From positions 1 through 33,376 of the forward strand of contig JAUNTL010000026.1 in NCBI GenBank assembly GCA_030538705.1: 33,376 nt of DNA, read 5' to 3'. The translations under genes were made by a program, and so were the position numbers. The DNA is from Paracoccus sp. (in: a-proteobacteria) (lineage in GTDB: Bacteria; Pseudomonadota; Alphaproteobacteria; Rhodobacterales; Rhodobacteraceae). Of the stretch, positions 1 through 7,766 are shown one piece after another. Numbering within the stretch: position 1 is the stretch's first letter; every line of letters begins with the position of its first letter. Below the pieces are notes generated by a model. The model saw nothing but the letters and a program-made list of their open reading frames with translations, was not told the origin of the DNA and did not search any database.

Positions 1-182
1 TGATCCGCGACATGGCTGTGGGCATGGTCATGACCGCCGTGATCATGGCTGTGGCTGTGGTCATGGGGGTGTCCGCCGTCGCCGTGATGATGATGGGCCA
101 GCCCCAGCCGGTGCGCCTCGGCATGGCTGATCTCGCGGCCATCCACCGTGACCTTCTCCCCGCATCCGCAAACCGTGCACAT
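1..182 (-). CDS. hypB: HypB, Ni-binding GTPase for hydrogenase maturation (N-terminal fragment, cut by left edge)
   Basis: Only the first 60 codons are in the window; the reading frame runs open to base 1. It begins [10 protein letters not shown], matching the N-terminal CxxCGC high-affinity nickel motif of HypB. A histidine-rich tract follows (about residues 30-58, with repeated HH, HDH and HSH groups), the nickel-storage segment seen in HypB of rhizobia and Rhodobacter. The GTPase domain lies outside. HypB delivers nickel to the large-subunit precursor together with HypA. The ATG shares an ATGA overlap with the hypA stop codon, so the two are translationally coupled. In R. capsulatus hypB is followed by hupR and hypCDE, so these are expected beyond the left edge, but that cannot be seen here. 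Confidence 0.9.
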   Translation of the reverse strand, partial: MCTVCGCGEKVTVDGREISHAEAHRLGLAHHHHGDGGHPHDHSHSHDHGGHDHAHSHVAD

Positions 183-523
183 CACAGCACCTCCATATCC
201 TTGATCCGCATCTCATCGCCGCCCACCGGCATCAGCTTGCCGCCGCCGCAGAGCGGGCATGGGTCCAGCCGCTCGTTCAGCTCCACCTCGACCGCGCAGT
301 CATAACACATCGCCCGGCCCGGCAGGTCGATCATCTCCACCGCCGCGCCCTCGGCCGGGCTGCCGCGCATCACCACGTCAAAGGCAAATTCCAGCGCCGG
401 TTTCTCGACCCCGGCAAAGCGGCCGATTTCCAGCCGCAGCACCGTGACGCGCGCAAAGCCATGGGCGCGGGCCTGATCCTCGACGATCGAACGGATGCCC
501 TCGGCCAGCGACATTTCATGCAT
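182..523 (-). CDS. hypA: HypA, nickel-insertion metallochaperone
   Basis: 113 residues, the usual HypA length. It starts MHEMSL, where His2 is the conserved nickel ligand. The zinc site is two CxxC pairs, Cys73/Cys76 and Cys89/Cys92, in the usual spacing. HypA works with HypB in the cytoplasm to load nickel into the hydrogenase large subunit. The start overlaps the 3' end of hupK by a few bases and the stop overlaps the hypB start, which fits a single transcript. Nothing is degraded. The assignment is firm on length, motif and position. Confidence 0.95.
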   Translation of the reverse strand: MHEMSLAEGIRSIVEDQARAHGFARVTVLRLEIGRFAGVEKPALEFAFDVVMRGSPAEGAAVEMIDLPGRAMCYDCAVEVELNERLDPCPLCGGGKLMPVGGDEMRIKDMEVL

Positions 524-1343
524 GCGGGGCCTCGTGCAGATTCACCGGCAGGCAGGGATCAAGGATCGACAGCGCCAGTTCCGCGTGGTCCCGGTCGGTC
601 AGATCCGACAGCGCCCTCGCCAACAGGCCCCCGGGCGCGATCAGCGCATCGGTCGGCGTGATGCGCGACAGCGCGGTCAGCCGCCCGTCGGAATGCGCCG
701 CGCGCAGCAGATAAGCCCCCCGCGCCGCTGGCGCCAGGGCCGCACCGGGACCGATCAGGCGCGGCTCAGGCAGGTGCCCGGCCTTGGTTTCGACCAGATC
801 GACCAGCCGCCCCAAAGCACGCCAGAACAGCCCGCGCCCGTGATCCGCCTCGGCGGCCCGCATCAGCGGATGATCCGCGCGCCGCCCGGCGGGGGTGTTT
901 TCGCAGGCCACGCCCGCCGCGATCAGATCGTCGCTGGCATCGGGCAGGCGGATTTCGCCGGGCAGCCGCGCCTTGATCGCGGCCATCAGCCGGGCAAAGG
1001 GCGCGTCCGATTGCAGCCAGCCCGCCAAGGCAGCGGGCGCAGGCAGCGCGAAATCGCCGGGCTGCGCGGGCAGGCCCAGAAGGCGTGGCCAGATCACCAT
1101 CAGCCGGGTCATGTGATCGCGGATGATCTCGGCCCCCGGATCGCCCGCCTGCGGCAGACCGACCGCCAGCCGAAAGGCCGCGCCCTGCGCCGCGCCGCAC
1201 AGGTTGAACAGGCGCGGCAGCAGTTCGGCCACCTCGGTCAGGGGGCGGCCCCGCAGCATCGTCTCGACCGGCAGGGGCGCGCCGCTGCGAATGCGCGCGG
1301 GGCCTTGCCGGGTCCAGTCGATGTCGAGGCCGGGCAGGTTCAT
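516..1343 (-). CDS. hupK: HupK, hydrogenase large-subunit-like assembly scaffold
   Basis: 275 residues. HupK proteins are distant, shortened relatives of the large subunit HupL and are thought to act as a scaffold or intermediate carrier while the NiFe(CN)2CO centre is built. The sequence shows both eroded metal-binding motifs. Near residue 49 is LCGAAQGA, recalling CGxCxxxH. At the C-terminus DPC (262-264) followed by His270 recalls DPCxxCxxH. Each motif keeps one cysteine of the pair. It overlaps hupJ upstream by 4 bases (ATGA) and hypA downstream, matching the hupJ-hupK-hypA order of R. capsulatus. Identity rests mainly on these relics and on context. Confidence 0.85.
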   Translation of the reverse strand: MNLPGLDIDWTRQGPARIRSGAPLPVETMLRGRPLTEVAELLPRLFNLCGAAQGAAFRLAVGLPQAGDPGAEIIRDHMTRLMVIWPRLLGLPAQPGDFALPAPAALAGWLQSDAPFARLMAAIKARLPGEIRLPDASDDLIAAGVACENTPAGRRADHPLMRAAEADHGRGLFWRALGRLVDLVETKAGHLPEPRLIGPGAALAPAARGAYLLRAAHSDGRLTALSRITPTDALIAPGGLLARALSDLTDRDHAELALSILDPCLPVNLHEAPHA

Positions 1344-2155
1344 GCGTCGCCCTTATCTGCGGGTTTTTCTGCCGCCAGCCCGCCCGAAATCACCGCCCGG
1401 CGCGTGGGCGCATCGGTCAGCACCGGCGGCTCTTTCGGGGCCAGTTCCGCCTCGCGCGTGGCGCGGATTTCGCCGCGCTTGTCGGTGTCATCGTCGCGGT
1501 TTTCGGTGTCGAACAGGGCCGCCATGACCGCGCGCGCCACCTCGACCGCCTGCAACTGGCTGGAGAAATCCTCCATCGGGGAAAACAGCGAGCAGGCCTT
1601 ATACCCGCCGACCATCTCGCGCACGTTATGCAGGAATTCATAGTCGCCGGATGGGAAACCGATCACCTCTTTCGCGCCGGGGGTCAGGCTGGCCCAATCC
1701 TCGCCATCGCCCGCCAGCAGGATCAGGTTCATGAACCACGGCGAGATCAGCACGCCCAAGGGCCGCCCCTCGTGCAGCCGGAACCCCACCGCCTCGACAT
1801 GCAGCGCGGTGTTCACCATCGGCACGTCGCGCATCTTGCTGTGCCAGATCTCGCGGAAATCGGCCACCAGCGCGCGGGTGCGGGCGTCGATATGCGCCGC
1901 CTCGGCCAAGGCTGCCGCGCCGGGGTCCTCGCGCACCATGAACTGCGCCTTGGGCGCACCGCAGCCGGGGCAGGACCAATCCTCGGGCAGCGCGACAAAG
2001 GCGGTGCCGGGCAGGATCTGGCGGGTGTCGTCGCCCTCGGCCGGGTCATAGGGCGTCCAGCAGATCTTGCATTCCATGATCGCCTGTTCGGAAATCCGGT
2101 CATTGGCGCCAAGATAGGACCCTTCGAACCCGCCGCGCGGGGCCTCGCTGTTCAT
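1340..2155 (-). CDS. hupJ: HupJ, rubredoxin domain fused to a HybE-type assembly chaperone
   Basis: 271 residues in two parts. Residues about 27-75 are a rubredoxin with the iron ligands Cys29, Cys32, Cys62 and Cys65 (CxxC and CPxCG knuckles). Residues about 90-235 match the [NiFe]-hydrogenase assembly chaperone HybE/HupJ family. In Rhizobium leguminosarum the two parts are separate proteins (HupI and HupJ); in R. capsulatus they are fused, as here. The C-terminal 40 residues are charged and low in complexity. Rubredoxin-type Hup proteins are linked to protecting or assembling small-subunit Fe-S clusters in oxygen. The ATG at 2155 overlaps the hupH stop (ATGA) and about 26 residues precede the first rubredoxin cysteine. 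Confidence 0.88.
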   Translation of the reverse strand: MNSEAPRGGFEGSYLGANDRISEQAIMECKICWTPYDPAEGDDTRQILPGTAFVALPEDWSCPGCGAPKAQFMVREDPGAAALAEAAHIDARTRALVADFREIWHSKMRDVPMVNTALHVEAVGFRLHEGRPLGVLISPWFMNLILLAGDGEDWASLTPGAKEVIGFPSGDYEFLHNVREMVGGYKACSLFSPMEDFSSQLQAVEVARAVMAALFDTENRDDDTDKRGEIRATREAELAPKEPPVLTDAPTRRAVISGGLAAEKPADKGDA

Positions 2156-2979
2156 CGGATCGCCTCCAGCACCTTGAGGATGCGGTCGCCGCTGTCGGCC
2201 AGATCCTCGGCGGCGGCCAGTGCGACCTCGGGCATGGTGGTGACCTCATAGGTGTCAAGGATCAGCGCATCCATCGAGTTGAAGAACTGCACCTTCCAGA
2301 CATGATGCAGCGCCGTCGCGGTGACGCGGCAATTGCCATAGCCGCGCGACAGGATCGTCACCGCGCCCTCGCCCAGTGCCGCATCCAGCCATTCCAGATC
2401 CTCGGGCGTGTGCGGCAGCAGGGTCAGGTTCACGACATGGGGCAGATCGCCCTGCGCCCAAATCGCTGATTTATCAACAAGTTCCGCCAGCAGCGGCGGC
2501 GCGTTCACCACCGCAGGCCCGCGCGGGGCATCGCGGCCAAGCGCGGGACGGTGAGGGGCATGGGCGCGGCTGATCGCCTCGGGCGGGATCGGCGCGACCT
2601 CGACCCGGTCCACGCCCGCACCGGCGACGGCCCAGACCCCGGCAAAGACGCTTTCCTGCACCGACAGGGCCGGGATGCCGCGGAGTTTCGCCGCGACCTC
2701 GCCCGCGCCCAGCGTCTCGGCCATCAGGCGGCGGGCGGGGGCGGGCATGGCGGCCATGTCAAAGCTGGCCGTGGCGCCCGTTTCCGCGCAGACCCGGCAG
2801 GCTTCGGCAATCGCGGCCAGCATGTCCAGCGCCGGTTCAGCCCCGGTTTCGTCATCAATATCAGGCAGATGCGGCGAATAGGTGCGCATGCCCGAGGGCA
2901 TGGCGGTATAGATCAGTTCCTCATCCTCGGGCTGCGAGCCGGGGCCAAAGCCCTGCGGGGGAAGGTGAAAATTCGCCAT
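2152..2979 (-). CDS. hupH: HupH, hydrogenase expression/formation protein (HyaF family)
   Basis: 275 residues, normal for HupH/HyaF. The family has no known enzymatic activity and is needed for maturation of the small subunit of membrane-bound uptake hydrogenases. Recognisable features are the acidic N-terminus with PSGMRTYSPHLP and the conserved C-terminal stretch around SRGYGNCRVTAT and VWKVQFFNSM. It starts 4 bases after hupG and its stop overlaps the hupJ start, so it is in the middle of the maturation operon. The call is based on family resemblance and conserved gene order. Confidence 0.88.
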   Translation of the reverse strand: MANFHLPPQGFGPGSQPEDEELIYTAMPSGMRTYSPHLPDIDDETGAEPALDMLAAIAEACRVCAETGATASFDMAAMPAPARRLMAETLGAGEVAAKLRGIPALSVQESVFAGVWAVAGAGVDRVEVAPIPPEAISRAHAPHRPALGRDAPRGPAVVNAPPLLAELVDKSAIWAQGDLPHVVNLTLLPHTPEDLEWLDAALGEGAVTILSRGYGNCRVTATALHHVWKVQFFNSMDALILDTYEVTTMPEVALAAAEDLADSGDRILKVLEAIR

Positions 2980-2982
2980 GGC

Positions 2983-3411
2983 TTAACCTCGCGCGGCAGG
3001 GGCTTGCAGGATATGGGGGATGCGGGTCATGTAATCGCCCCAGTCGCGGATTTTCTCGACCGCGCCCAGATAGCGACCCTCGCGAAAGAACAGAAATCCG
3101 GGTGTTTTCAGCGCCTTGTGGGCCTGTCGCACCTCGGCCTCGATGGCATCATCGACCAGTGCGCAGTCAAAGGCGCGCTGAAAGGCGATTACCAGCTCGG
3201 GCAGGATGACGGCGGCATCCAGCGTTTCCAGATTGCGCGCGGGATCGCCGGGGATGAACAGGCAATGCGCGCCGGGGCCTTCGGTAAAGGCGGCGGCATC
3301 GGCCAGCGTGGTCAGGCGCGGCCAGCCCAGTTCATCTACCAGCCTGTCGATCAGCGGATGGCTGGACCGGGCCAGCGTGTCGTCGTCATGGTCGTGATGA
3401 TGGTCGTGCAT
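2983..3411 (-). CDS. hupG: HupG, thioredoxin-fold chaperone for the hydrogenase small subunit (HyaE family)
   Basis: 142 residues from an ATG at 3411, chosen because it lies 4 bases after the hupF stop. A longer frame reaching 3543 would overlap hupF deeply and adds residues unlike the family. The protein has the thioredoxin-like HyaE pattern (HPLIDRLVDELGWP, then TPGFLFFREGRYLG) but no CxxC pair, as expected of this family. HyaE/HupG binds the Tat signal of the small-subunit precursor and proofreads its export. An odd feature is the N-terminus MHDHHHDHDDD, which could bind metal. It is followed 4 bases later by hupH. Confidence 0.85.
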   Translation of the reverse strand: MHDHHHDHDDDTLARSSHPLIDRLVDELGWPRLTTLADAAAFTEGPGAHCLFIPGDPARNLETLDAAVILPELVIAFQRAFDCALVDDAIEAEVRQAHKALKTPGFLFFREGRYLGAVEKIRDWGDYMTRIPHILQAPAARG

Positions 3412-3415
3412 GGGC

Positions 3416-3727
3416 CTATCCAAAGCTGCGGCCAGCATCAAATGCGGCCTGAAGATGCGGGGGAAGTTGCGGCTCGCGCGCGTCAAGATCGGCGAATGCG
3501 TCGCCCGCATCGCCCCCCGCCATGACGGCGGCCAGGCCGGCAAGGGCGGCGCTGATCTGCGCCGCCTCGGTGGCCGGGATCACCGCGCGGGCCGCGCCCA
3601 GAAAGCACAGCACCCAATCGCCGGGGCGCGCCTCGGGGGTCAGCGACAGGTCGATCAGCGCGCCATCCTCGGCCCGGCCCGCGATCCCGTCCACGGCGAT
3701 GATGCGGGCGGGCACGCCGATGCACAT
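3416..3727 (-). CDS. hupF: HupF, HypC-family chaperone specific to the hydrogenase large subunit
   Basis: 103 residues. It starts MCIGVP, the HypC/HupF signature in which Cys2 carries the Fe(CN)2CO group and contacts the large-subunit precursor. The domain is a short beta-barrel (residues about 1-75), followed by a C-terminal tail of about 28 residues ending [12 protein letters not shown]. HupF proteins are longer than the roughly 75-90 residues of ordinary HypC, which fits. In rhizobia HupF also stabilises HupL under oxygen. Its ATG overlaps the hupD stop (TGATG). A separate hypC is expected further left, outside the window. Confidence 0.9.
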   Translation of the reverse strand: MCIGVPARIIAVDGIAGRAEDGALIDLSLTPEARPGDWVLCFLGAARAVIPATEAAQISAALAGLAAVMAGGDAGDAFADLDAREPQLPPHLQAAFDAGRSFG

Positions 3728-4341
3728 CAGCCCGCCCCCGGCAGAAAGCGGTCATCGCCGATGCGGCAGGCCTCGGCCTCGGACGGGCGGCCGGATTCGT
3801 AGGCCTCGCGCGACAGGCTGGCGTCGGACAGATCGGCGCAATCGGTGCGCCCGTCTGCCAGCGTGACGCCCCATTCGGCCAGCACCTGCCGCGCGATATC
3901 CAGCGCCGGGGTGATCTGGGCCGCGACCACATCGCGCAGGCTGCCGCCGAAATCTTCGATTTCCTGCGGCTGGCAGCCGATCAGCACCATGTGCGCGGGC
4001 GGATAGCCCATCAGGGTCGCGGTGGCGATCACGTCCTGAAAGCCGGTCTGATGCAGGCTCATTTTCTTTGCGCCCATGAATGACGGCACATCGTCGTCGC
4101 GCACCACCTTCAGCGTGCCGGGCGGCAGGCCGTAATCGACCGCGTCAAACACGATCATCGCATCGGCATCTTCGAGAAACGGCAGCAGATACAGGCCCTG
4201 CGTCCCGCCATCCAGCAGGCGCACATGATCCGGCACGGCATGGGCATCGGCAAAAGCCTCGATGCAGCGGACGCCGAACCCCTCATCGGCCCAAAGCAGG
4301 TTCCCGATGCCCAGCACCAGAATTTTTGGCTGTTCCGGCAT
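3727..4341 (-). CDS. hupD: HupD, endopeptidase that matures the hydrogenase large subunit
   Basis: 204 residues. HupD/HyaD proteases remove the C-terminal extension of the large subunit once nickel is bound. The N-terminal signature [13 protein letters not shown] is present. The three residues that bind the nickel of the substrate are Glu20, Asp66 (in FDAVDYG) and His97 (in LHQTGF), corresponding to Glu16, Asp62 and His93 of HybD. Its substrate is HupL, which carries a 15-residue tail. A good ribosome site (GGGGAGG) precedes the ATG. It is the first gene after a hairpin and an AT-rich gap following hupC, so it may head its own transcript. The C-terminal 40 residues are a polar tail of no known function. 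Confidence 0.93.
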   Translation of the reverse strand: MPEQPKILVLGIGNLLWADEGFGVRCIEAFADAHAVPDHVRLLDGGTQGLYLLPFLEDADAMIVFDAVDYGLPPGTLKVVRDDDVPSFMGAKKMSLHQTGFQDVIATATLMGYPPAHMVLIGCQPQEIEDFGGSLRDVVAAQITPALDIARQVLAEWGVTLADGRTDCADLSDASLSREAYESGRPSEAEACRIGDDRFLPGAG

Positions 4342-4363
4342 TGTCCCTCCCCGACTATGCTGG

Positions 4364-4381
4364 AAGGCGGTTATCCGCCTT
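4364..4381. repeat. Small hairpin in the hupD leader
   Basis: Perfect 7-base arms (AAGGCGG and CCGCCTT) around a TTAT loop, lying 22 bases before the hupD start codon. On the plus strand the right arm runs into four Ts, but no plus-strand gene ends here. On the minus strand it would sit in the 5' leader of hupD mRNA, just ahead of the ribosome site, where it could affect translation or stability. The structure is seen; the function is not known. Confidence 0.5.
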
Positions 4382-4554
4382 TTGCTGAAATCGACAGTAA
4401 CGCTTCCAGAGATCGCGCGAAGGGAAAACTGTCATGGCGGCGAGTTTTTCTTATAATATTGAAATAAAACAGATAAAATTGGCAAATTCGATCTGCGGAC
4501 GGATCTCTGATGGAAGTATAGTTTTCATCCCTGATACAGAACCGAAAAGCAAAC

Positions 4555-4574
4555 AGGCACCCCTCAGGGTGCCT
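4555..4574 (-). terminator. Hairpin terminator after hupC
   Basis: Perfect 8-base arms AGGCACCC and GGGTGCCT around a CTCA loop. Read on the minus strand it lies about 25 bases past the hupC stop and is followed by a T-rich stretch (GTTTGCTTTT). This is the usual shape of an intrinsic terminator. It would end or attenuate the hupSLEC transcript before hupD. Between it and hupD lies an AT-rich stretch (about 4445-4485) that could hold a promoter, but no convincing -35/-10 pair is seen. Confidence 0.7.
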
Positions 4575-4600
4575 GCCCGTTGCCACCTGCGACGCATGGC

Positions 4601-5377
4601 CTATTCGGCGCGGTCGTCCTTGAAGGTCCGATGCCCCGAAATCATCGTCGAGACCATGGATTGGCGCGACATGATATCCTCGCGGATGGCGGCATAGATG
4701 TGGATGATCGCAAAGACGATGATGAACCACATGCCCAGATGATGCAGCGTGTGCAGCCGCTGCGTGTTCTGCACAAGGCCGATCACCCAGCCAAAGAAAA
4801 AGTCCGGCCAGGACCCCTGCCCCGCGCCCTCGGCATAAAGTGCCCAGCCGGTGATGATCATGAACGTCAGGCCGACGGTCATGAAAAAGAACATCGCCAA
4901 TTGCGCCAAGGGGTTATGGCCGACGTATTTCTTTGGCTCGCGCTCGAGGAACAGATACCAACGCAGTTCAAAGAACAGCTCGCGCCACCAGTGGCGGTTC
5001 CAGAATGGCACGATGAACATCTGTTTTGCGTGGTGATTGCCGACAAAGGCCCAGTAGATGCGGCCAAAGAACCCCACGGTCATGATCATCGCCGCTGCGA
5101 AATGCGCGAATCGGATATAGCCAAAGATGAACTGGTCATAGGCTTCGGCATAGCTGACCGAGGGCGGGGGCGAGCCGATGAAATAGCCCGTGACGCATAG
5201 CACCAGAATACACAGCGCGTTGATCCAGTGCCACAGCCTGACCGGCGCCTCATAGACATAGACCGAGGTGCGGCGCCGGATCGAGAGGATATCCGCAGCG
5301 GTTGCATCGCCGGTCAGGCGCGCGGTCTCCAGCGGCTCGGGCGCGTCGGGGTTGGGGATGTGGATGTTGTCCGACAT
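4601..5377 (-). CDS. hupC: HupC, cytochrome b subunit anchoring the uptake hydrogenase
   Basis: 258 residues with four predicted membrane helices. HupC takes electrons from the periplasmic HupSL heterodimer through two b hemes and passes them to quinone. Heme-ligand candidates are His50 (in RLWHW), His92 (in RFAHF) and the histidines of HTLHHLGMWF and HIYAAIRED near the end, the pattern of the Ni/Fe-hydrogenase b-type cytochrome family. The N-terminal 35 residues are cytoplasmic and slightly longer than in many homologues. It starts 3 bases after the hupE stop. A strong hairpin follows its stop. Confidence 0.94.
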   Translation of the reverse strand: MSDNIHIPNPDAPEPLETARLTGDATAADILSIRRRTSVYVYEAPVRLWHWINALCILVLCVTGYFIGSPPPSVSYAEAYDQFIFGYIRFAHFAAAMIMTVGFFGRIYWAFVGNHHAKQMFIVPFWNRHWWRELFFELRWYLFLEREPKKYVGHNPLAQLAMFFFMTVGLTFMIITGWALYAEGAGQGSWPDFFFGWVIGLVQNTQRLHTLHHLGMWFIIVFAIIHIYAAIREDIMSRQSMVSTMISGHRTFKDDRAE

Positions 5378-5380
5378 CGC

Positions 5381-5959
5381 CTAACCCACCATCAGCCACA
5401 GCCCGCCAAGCGCCACAACCGCGCCCGACAGCCGCTGCATGCTGCGTGCCGCCTGCCCCGACAGAATGCCCCGCGCCATGGCGATCCCGGCCAGATGCAG
5501 CAGCGCGGTGGCGATCAGGAACCCGGTCAGATAGCCCGCCGCATCGCCGGTTGCCTCGGTCGCATGGGCATGGCCATGGGCGCTGGCGAACAGTGCGATC
5601 ACCGCCAGCGTGGCGCCGGTCATCCAATCCGGCTGACCTGGGCGGGAAAAGATCGTGATCAGGCCAAAGACCAGCACCGAGAGGGTGATCCAGCCCTCGA
5701 CCATCGGAAAGCCGACACCCGCCCATGACAGGCCCGCGCCGGCCGCCATCGCCGCCAGAAAGGCCGCGGCCCCGGCCCAGACCCGACCCGGCAGCACAAA
5801 GCCCGACCACAGCCCGACGCAGACCATCGCCAGCAGGTGATCCAGCGCCAGGGGATGCGTGATCCCGGCCATAAAGCCCGAGGTGTGTTCATGCCCCGGA
5901 TGCGCCAGCGCCGGGGTTGCCAATGCGGCCAGTGCCGCCGTCAGAATGATTTTCTTCAT
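5381..5959 (-). CDS. hupE: HupE/UreJ-family membrane protein, probable nickel permease
   Basis: 192 residues. An N-terminal signal sequence (MKKIILTAALAALATPALA) is followed by the motif HPGHEHTSGFMAGITHPLALDH, the metal-binding entry of HupE/UreJ proteins. A second His cluster, HGHAHA, lies near residue 125. About six hydrophobic segments follow the signal. R. leguminosarum HupE is an established nickel permease, so this protein probably supplies nickel for HupL maturation. Its place between hupL and hupC is unusual compared with R. capsulatus, where hupC directly follows hupL. It starts 13 bases after hupL and runs almost directly into hupC. Confidence 0.88.
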   Translation of the reverse strand: MKKIILTAALAALATPALAHPGHEHTSGFMAGITHPLALDHLLAMVCVGLWSGFVLPGRVWAGAAAFLAAMAAGAGLSWAGVGFPMVEGWITLSVLVFGLITIFSRPGQPDWMTGATLAVIALFASAHGHAHATEATGDAAGYLTGFLIATALLHLAGIAMARGILSGQAARSMQRLSGAVVALGGLWLMVG

Positions 5960-5972
5960 GGTTTTCCCTCCC

Positions 5973-7763
5973 TCAGCGGACTTTGACCGTGGTCAGTTCC
6001 TGACCATCGGGCGACATGACATGCGTGGAACAAGCAAGGCACGGATCGAAACTGTGCAATGTGCGCAGGATCTCGACCGGCTCGTCGGGGCGTTCCATAT
6101 AGGTGTCCATCAGGCTGGCCTCGAACGCGCCGATATTGCCCTGAATATCGCGCGGGCTGCCGTTCCATGTGGTCGGCACGACGCATTGATAATTCTCGAT
6201 CCGGCCATCCTTGATCTTGATCCAATGGCCAAGCGCGCCGCGCGGGGCCTCGGTCATGCCGACGCCTTTGGCCTCTTTCGGCCAAGTGGACGGGTCCCAT
6301 TTCTCGACATTGGCGGTGGATTGATCGCCATTTTTGATATTCTGGATCATCTTGTCGAAGAAATGTTTTTGCAATCGCCCGCAATATTCGCTTTCGAGCG
6401 CCCGCGCGGCGGTGCGGCCAAGGGTCGAGAACAGCGCATCAAAAGGCAGGTTCATCGTGCGCAGCAACCCGTCGACCTGATTTTTAATATCCTCATGCCC
6501 TTGCGCATAGCCGACGACATAGCGCGCCAGCGGCCCCACCTCCATCGCGTGACCACGCCAGCGCGGCGCCTTGATCCATGAATATTTCGCGCCCTCGTCG
6601 ATTTCCTTGATATTGGTGCGCGTGCCTTTGGCATTGGGGCCAAGCTCGTATTTCGGCTGCGTCTCGCCATCCCAGGGATGCAGCCCGCGACCCGGTTCGG
6701 CATAGGTATACCAGCTATGATCAACGAATTCCTGAACCTGTTCGGGATCGCGGACATCGACCTCGTGAACCTCGTTCAGATTGCCGTTGATGATCGCGCC
6801 GCGCGGCAGGTGCAGCTGTCCGGGGCTGAAATCATTGGGGTTTTCGGGAATGTCGCCATAGGCAAGGCAGGCCTTTGACGACAGCCCGCCACCATAGAGC
6901 CAGTTCTTATAGAACCCGCCAATCGCGATCACATCTGGCAGATAGACATTGACGTTGAATTCATGGCAGCGGTCGATGATCGAACTGACCAGATTCAACC
7001 GCTCCATATTGATCGCGCCGACCGCGCCGACGCCGTCCATATTGATCGGGCAAGGCACGCCGCCGACCAGCCAGTTCGGATGCGGGTTCTTGCCGCCGAA
7101 AATCGTATGGACCTTGACGATTTCCTTTTGCAGGTCCAGCGCCTCGAGATAATGCGTGGTTGCCATCAGATCGGCCTCGGGCGGCAAGAGATAGGCCGGA
7201 TTGTCCCAATAGCCGTTCTTGAACAGGCCAAGCTGCCCGCTTTCGACGAATTGTTTCAGGCGGTTCTGCACATCGCGGAAATAGCCGGGCGAGGACAGCG
7301 GATGGCTGGGGCTGACCGCCTGCTGCAATTCGCTGGTCGCCTTGGGATCGGCGCGCAAGGCATTGATTGGATTGACCCAATCCAGCGCATGCAGGTGATA
7401 GAAATGCACGACATGATCGTGAATTTCCAGATTAAGCTGCATCATGTTGCGGATCGAATTGGCGTTATCGGGGATGGTGATCCCCAGCGCATCCTCGACC
7501 GCGCGCACCGAGGTCAGGGCATGCGTCCCGGTGCAGACGCCGCAGATGCGTTCGGTAAAGGCCCAGGCGTCGCGCGGATCGCGGCCTTTCAGGATGACCT
7601 CAAGCCCGCGCCACATCGTGCCGGTCGAAACGGCATTGCGGATATAGCCGTTTTCATCGACGTTCACCTCGCAGCGCATATGACCTTCGATGCGCGTCAC
7701 CGGATCCACAACAATGCGGCGGCCAGAATTATCGAGGTTAAAGCCGTTGGGGGTCAGGGTCAT
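5973..7763 (-). CDS. hupL: HupL, catalytic large subunit of the membrane-bound [NiFe]-hydrogenase (precursor)
   Basis: 596 residues. This subunit holds the NiFe(CN)2CO centre where H2 is split. Motif L1 is [10 protein letters not shown] (Cys74, Cys77, His81), and RIEGH at 24-28 is conserved. The C-terminal motif is DPCLACSTH (Cys575, Cys578, His581), followed by the 15 residues [15 protein letters not shown], which HupD removes after His581. The protein has no export signal of its own and travels through Tat with HupS. The start follows the hupS stop by 3 bases. The length and all four metal-ligand cysteines are normal, so the enzyme should be active. Confidence 0.97.
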   Translation of the reverse strand: MTLTPNGFNLDNSGRRIVVDPVTRIEGHMRCEVNVDENGYIRNAVSTGTMWRGLEVILKGRDPRDAWAFTERICGVCTGTHALTSVRAVEDALGITIPDNANSIRNMMQLNLEIHDHVVHFYHLHALDWVNPINALRADPKATSELQQAVSPSHPLSSPGYFRDVQNRLKQFVESGQLGLFKNGYWDNPAYLLPPEADLMATTHYLEALDLQKEIVKVHTIFGGKNPHPNWLVGGVPCPINMDGVGAVGAINMERLNLVSSIIDRCHEFNVNVYLPDVIAIGGFYKNWLYGGGLSSKACLAYGDIPENPNDFSPGQLHLPRGAIINGNLNEVHEVDVRDPEQVQEFVDHSWYTYAEPGRGLHPWDGETQPKYELGPNAKGTRTNIKEIDEGAKYSWIKAPRWRGHAMEVGPLARYVVGYAQGHEDIKNQVDGLLRTMNLPFDALFSTLGRTAARALESEYCGRLQKHFFDKMIQNIKNGDQSTANVEKWDPSTWPKEAKGVGMTEAPRGALGHWIKIKDGRIENYQCVVPTTWNGSPRDIQGNIGAFEASLMDTYMERPDEPVEILRTLHSFDPCLACSTHVMSPDGQELTTVKVR

Positions 7764-7766
7764 GGC

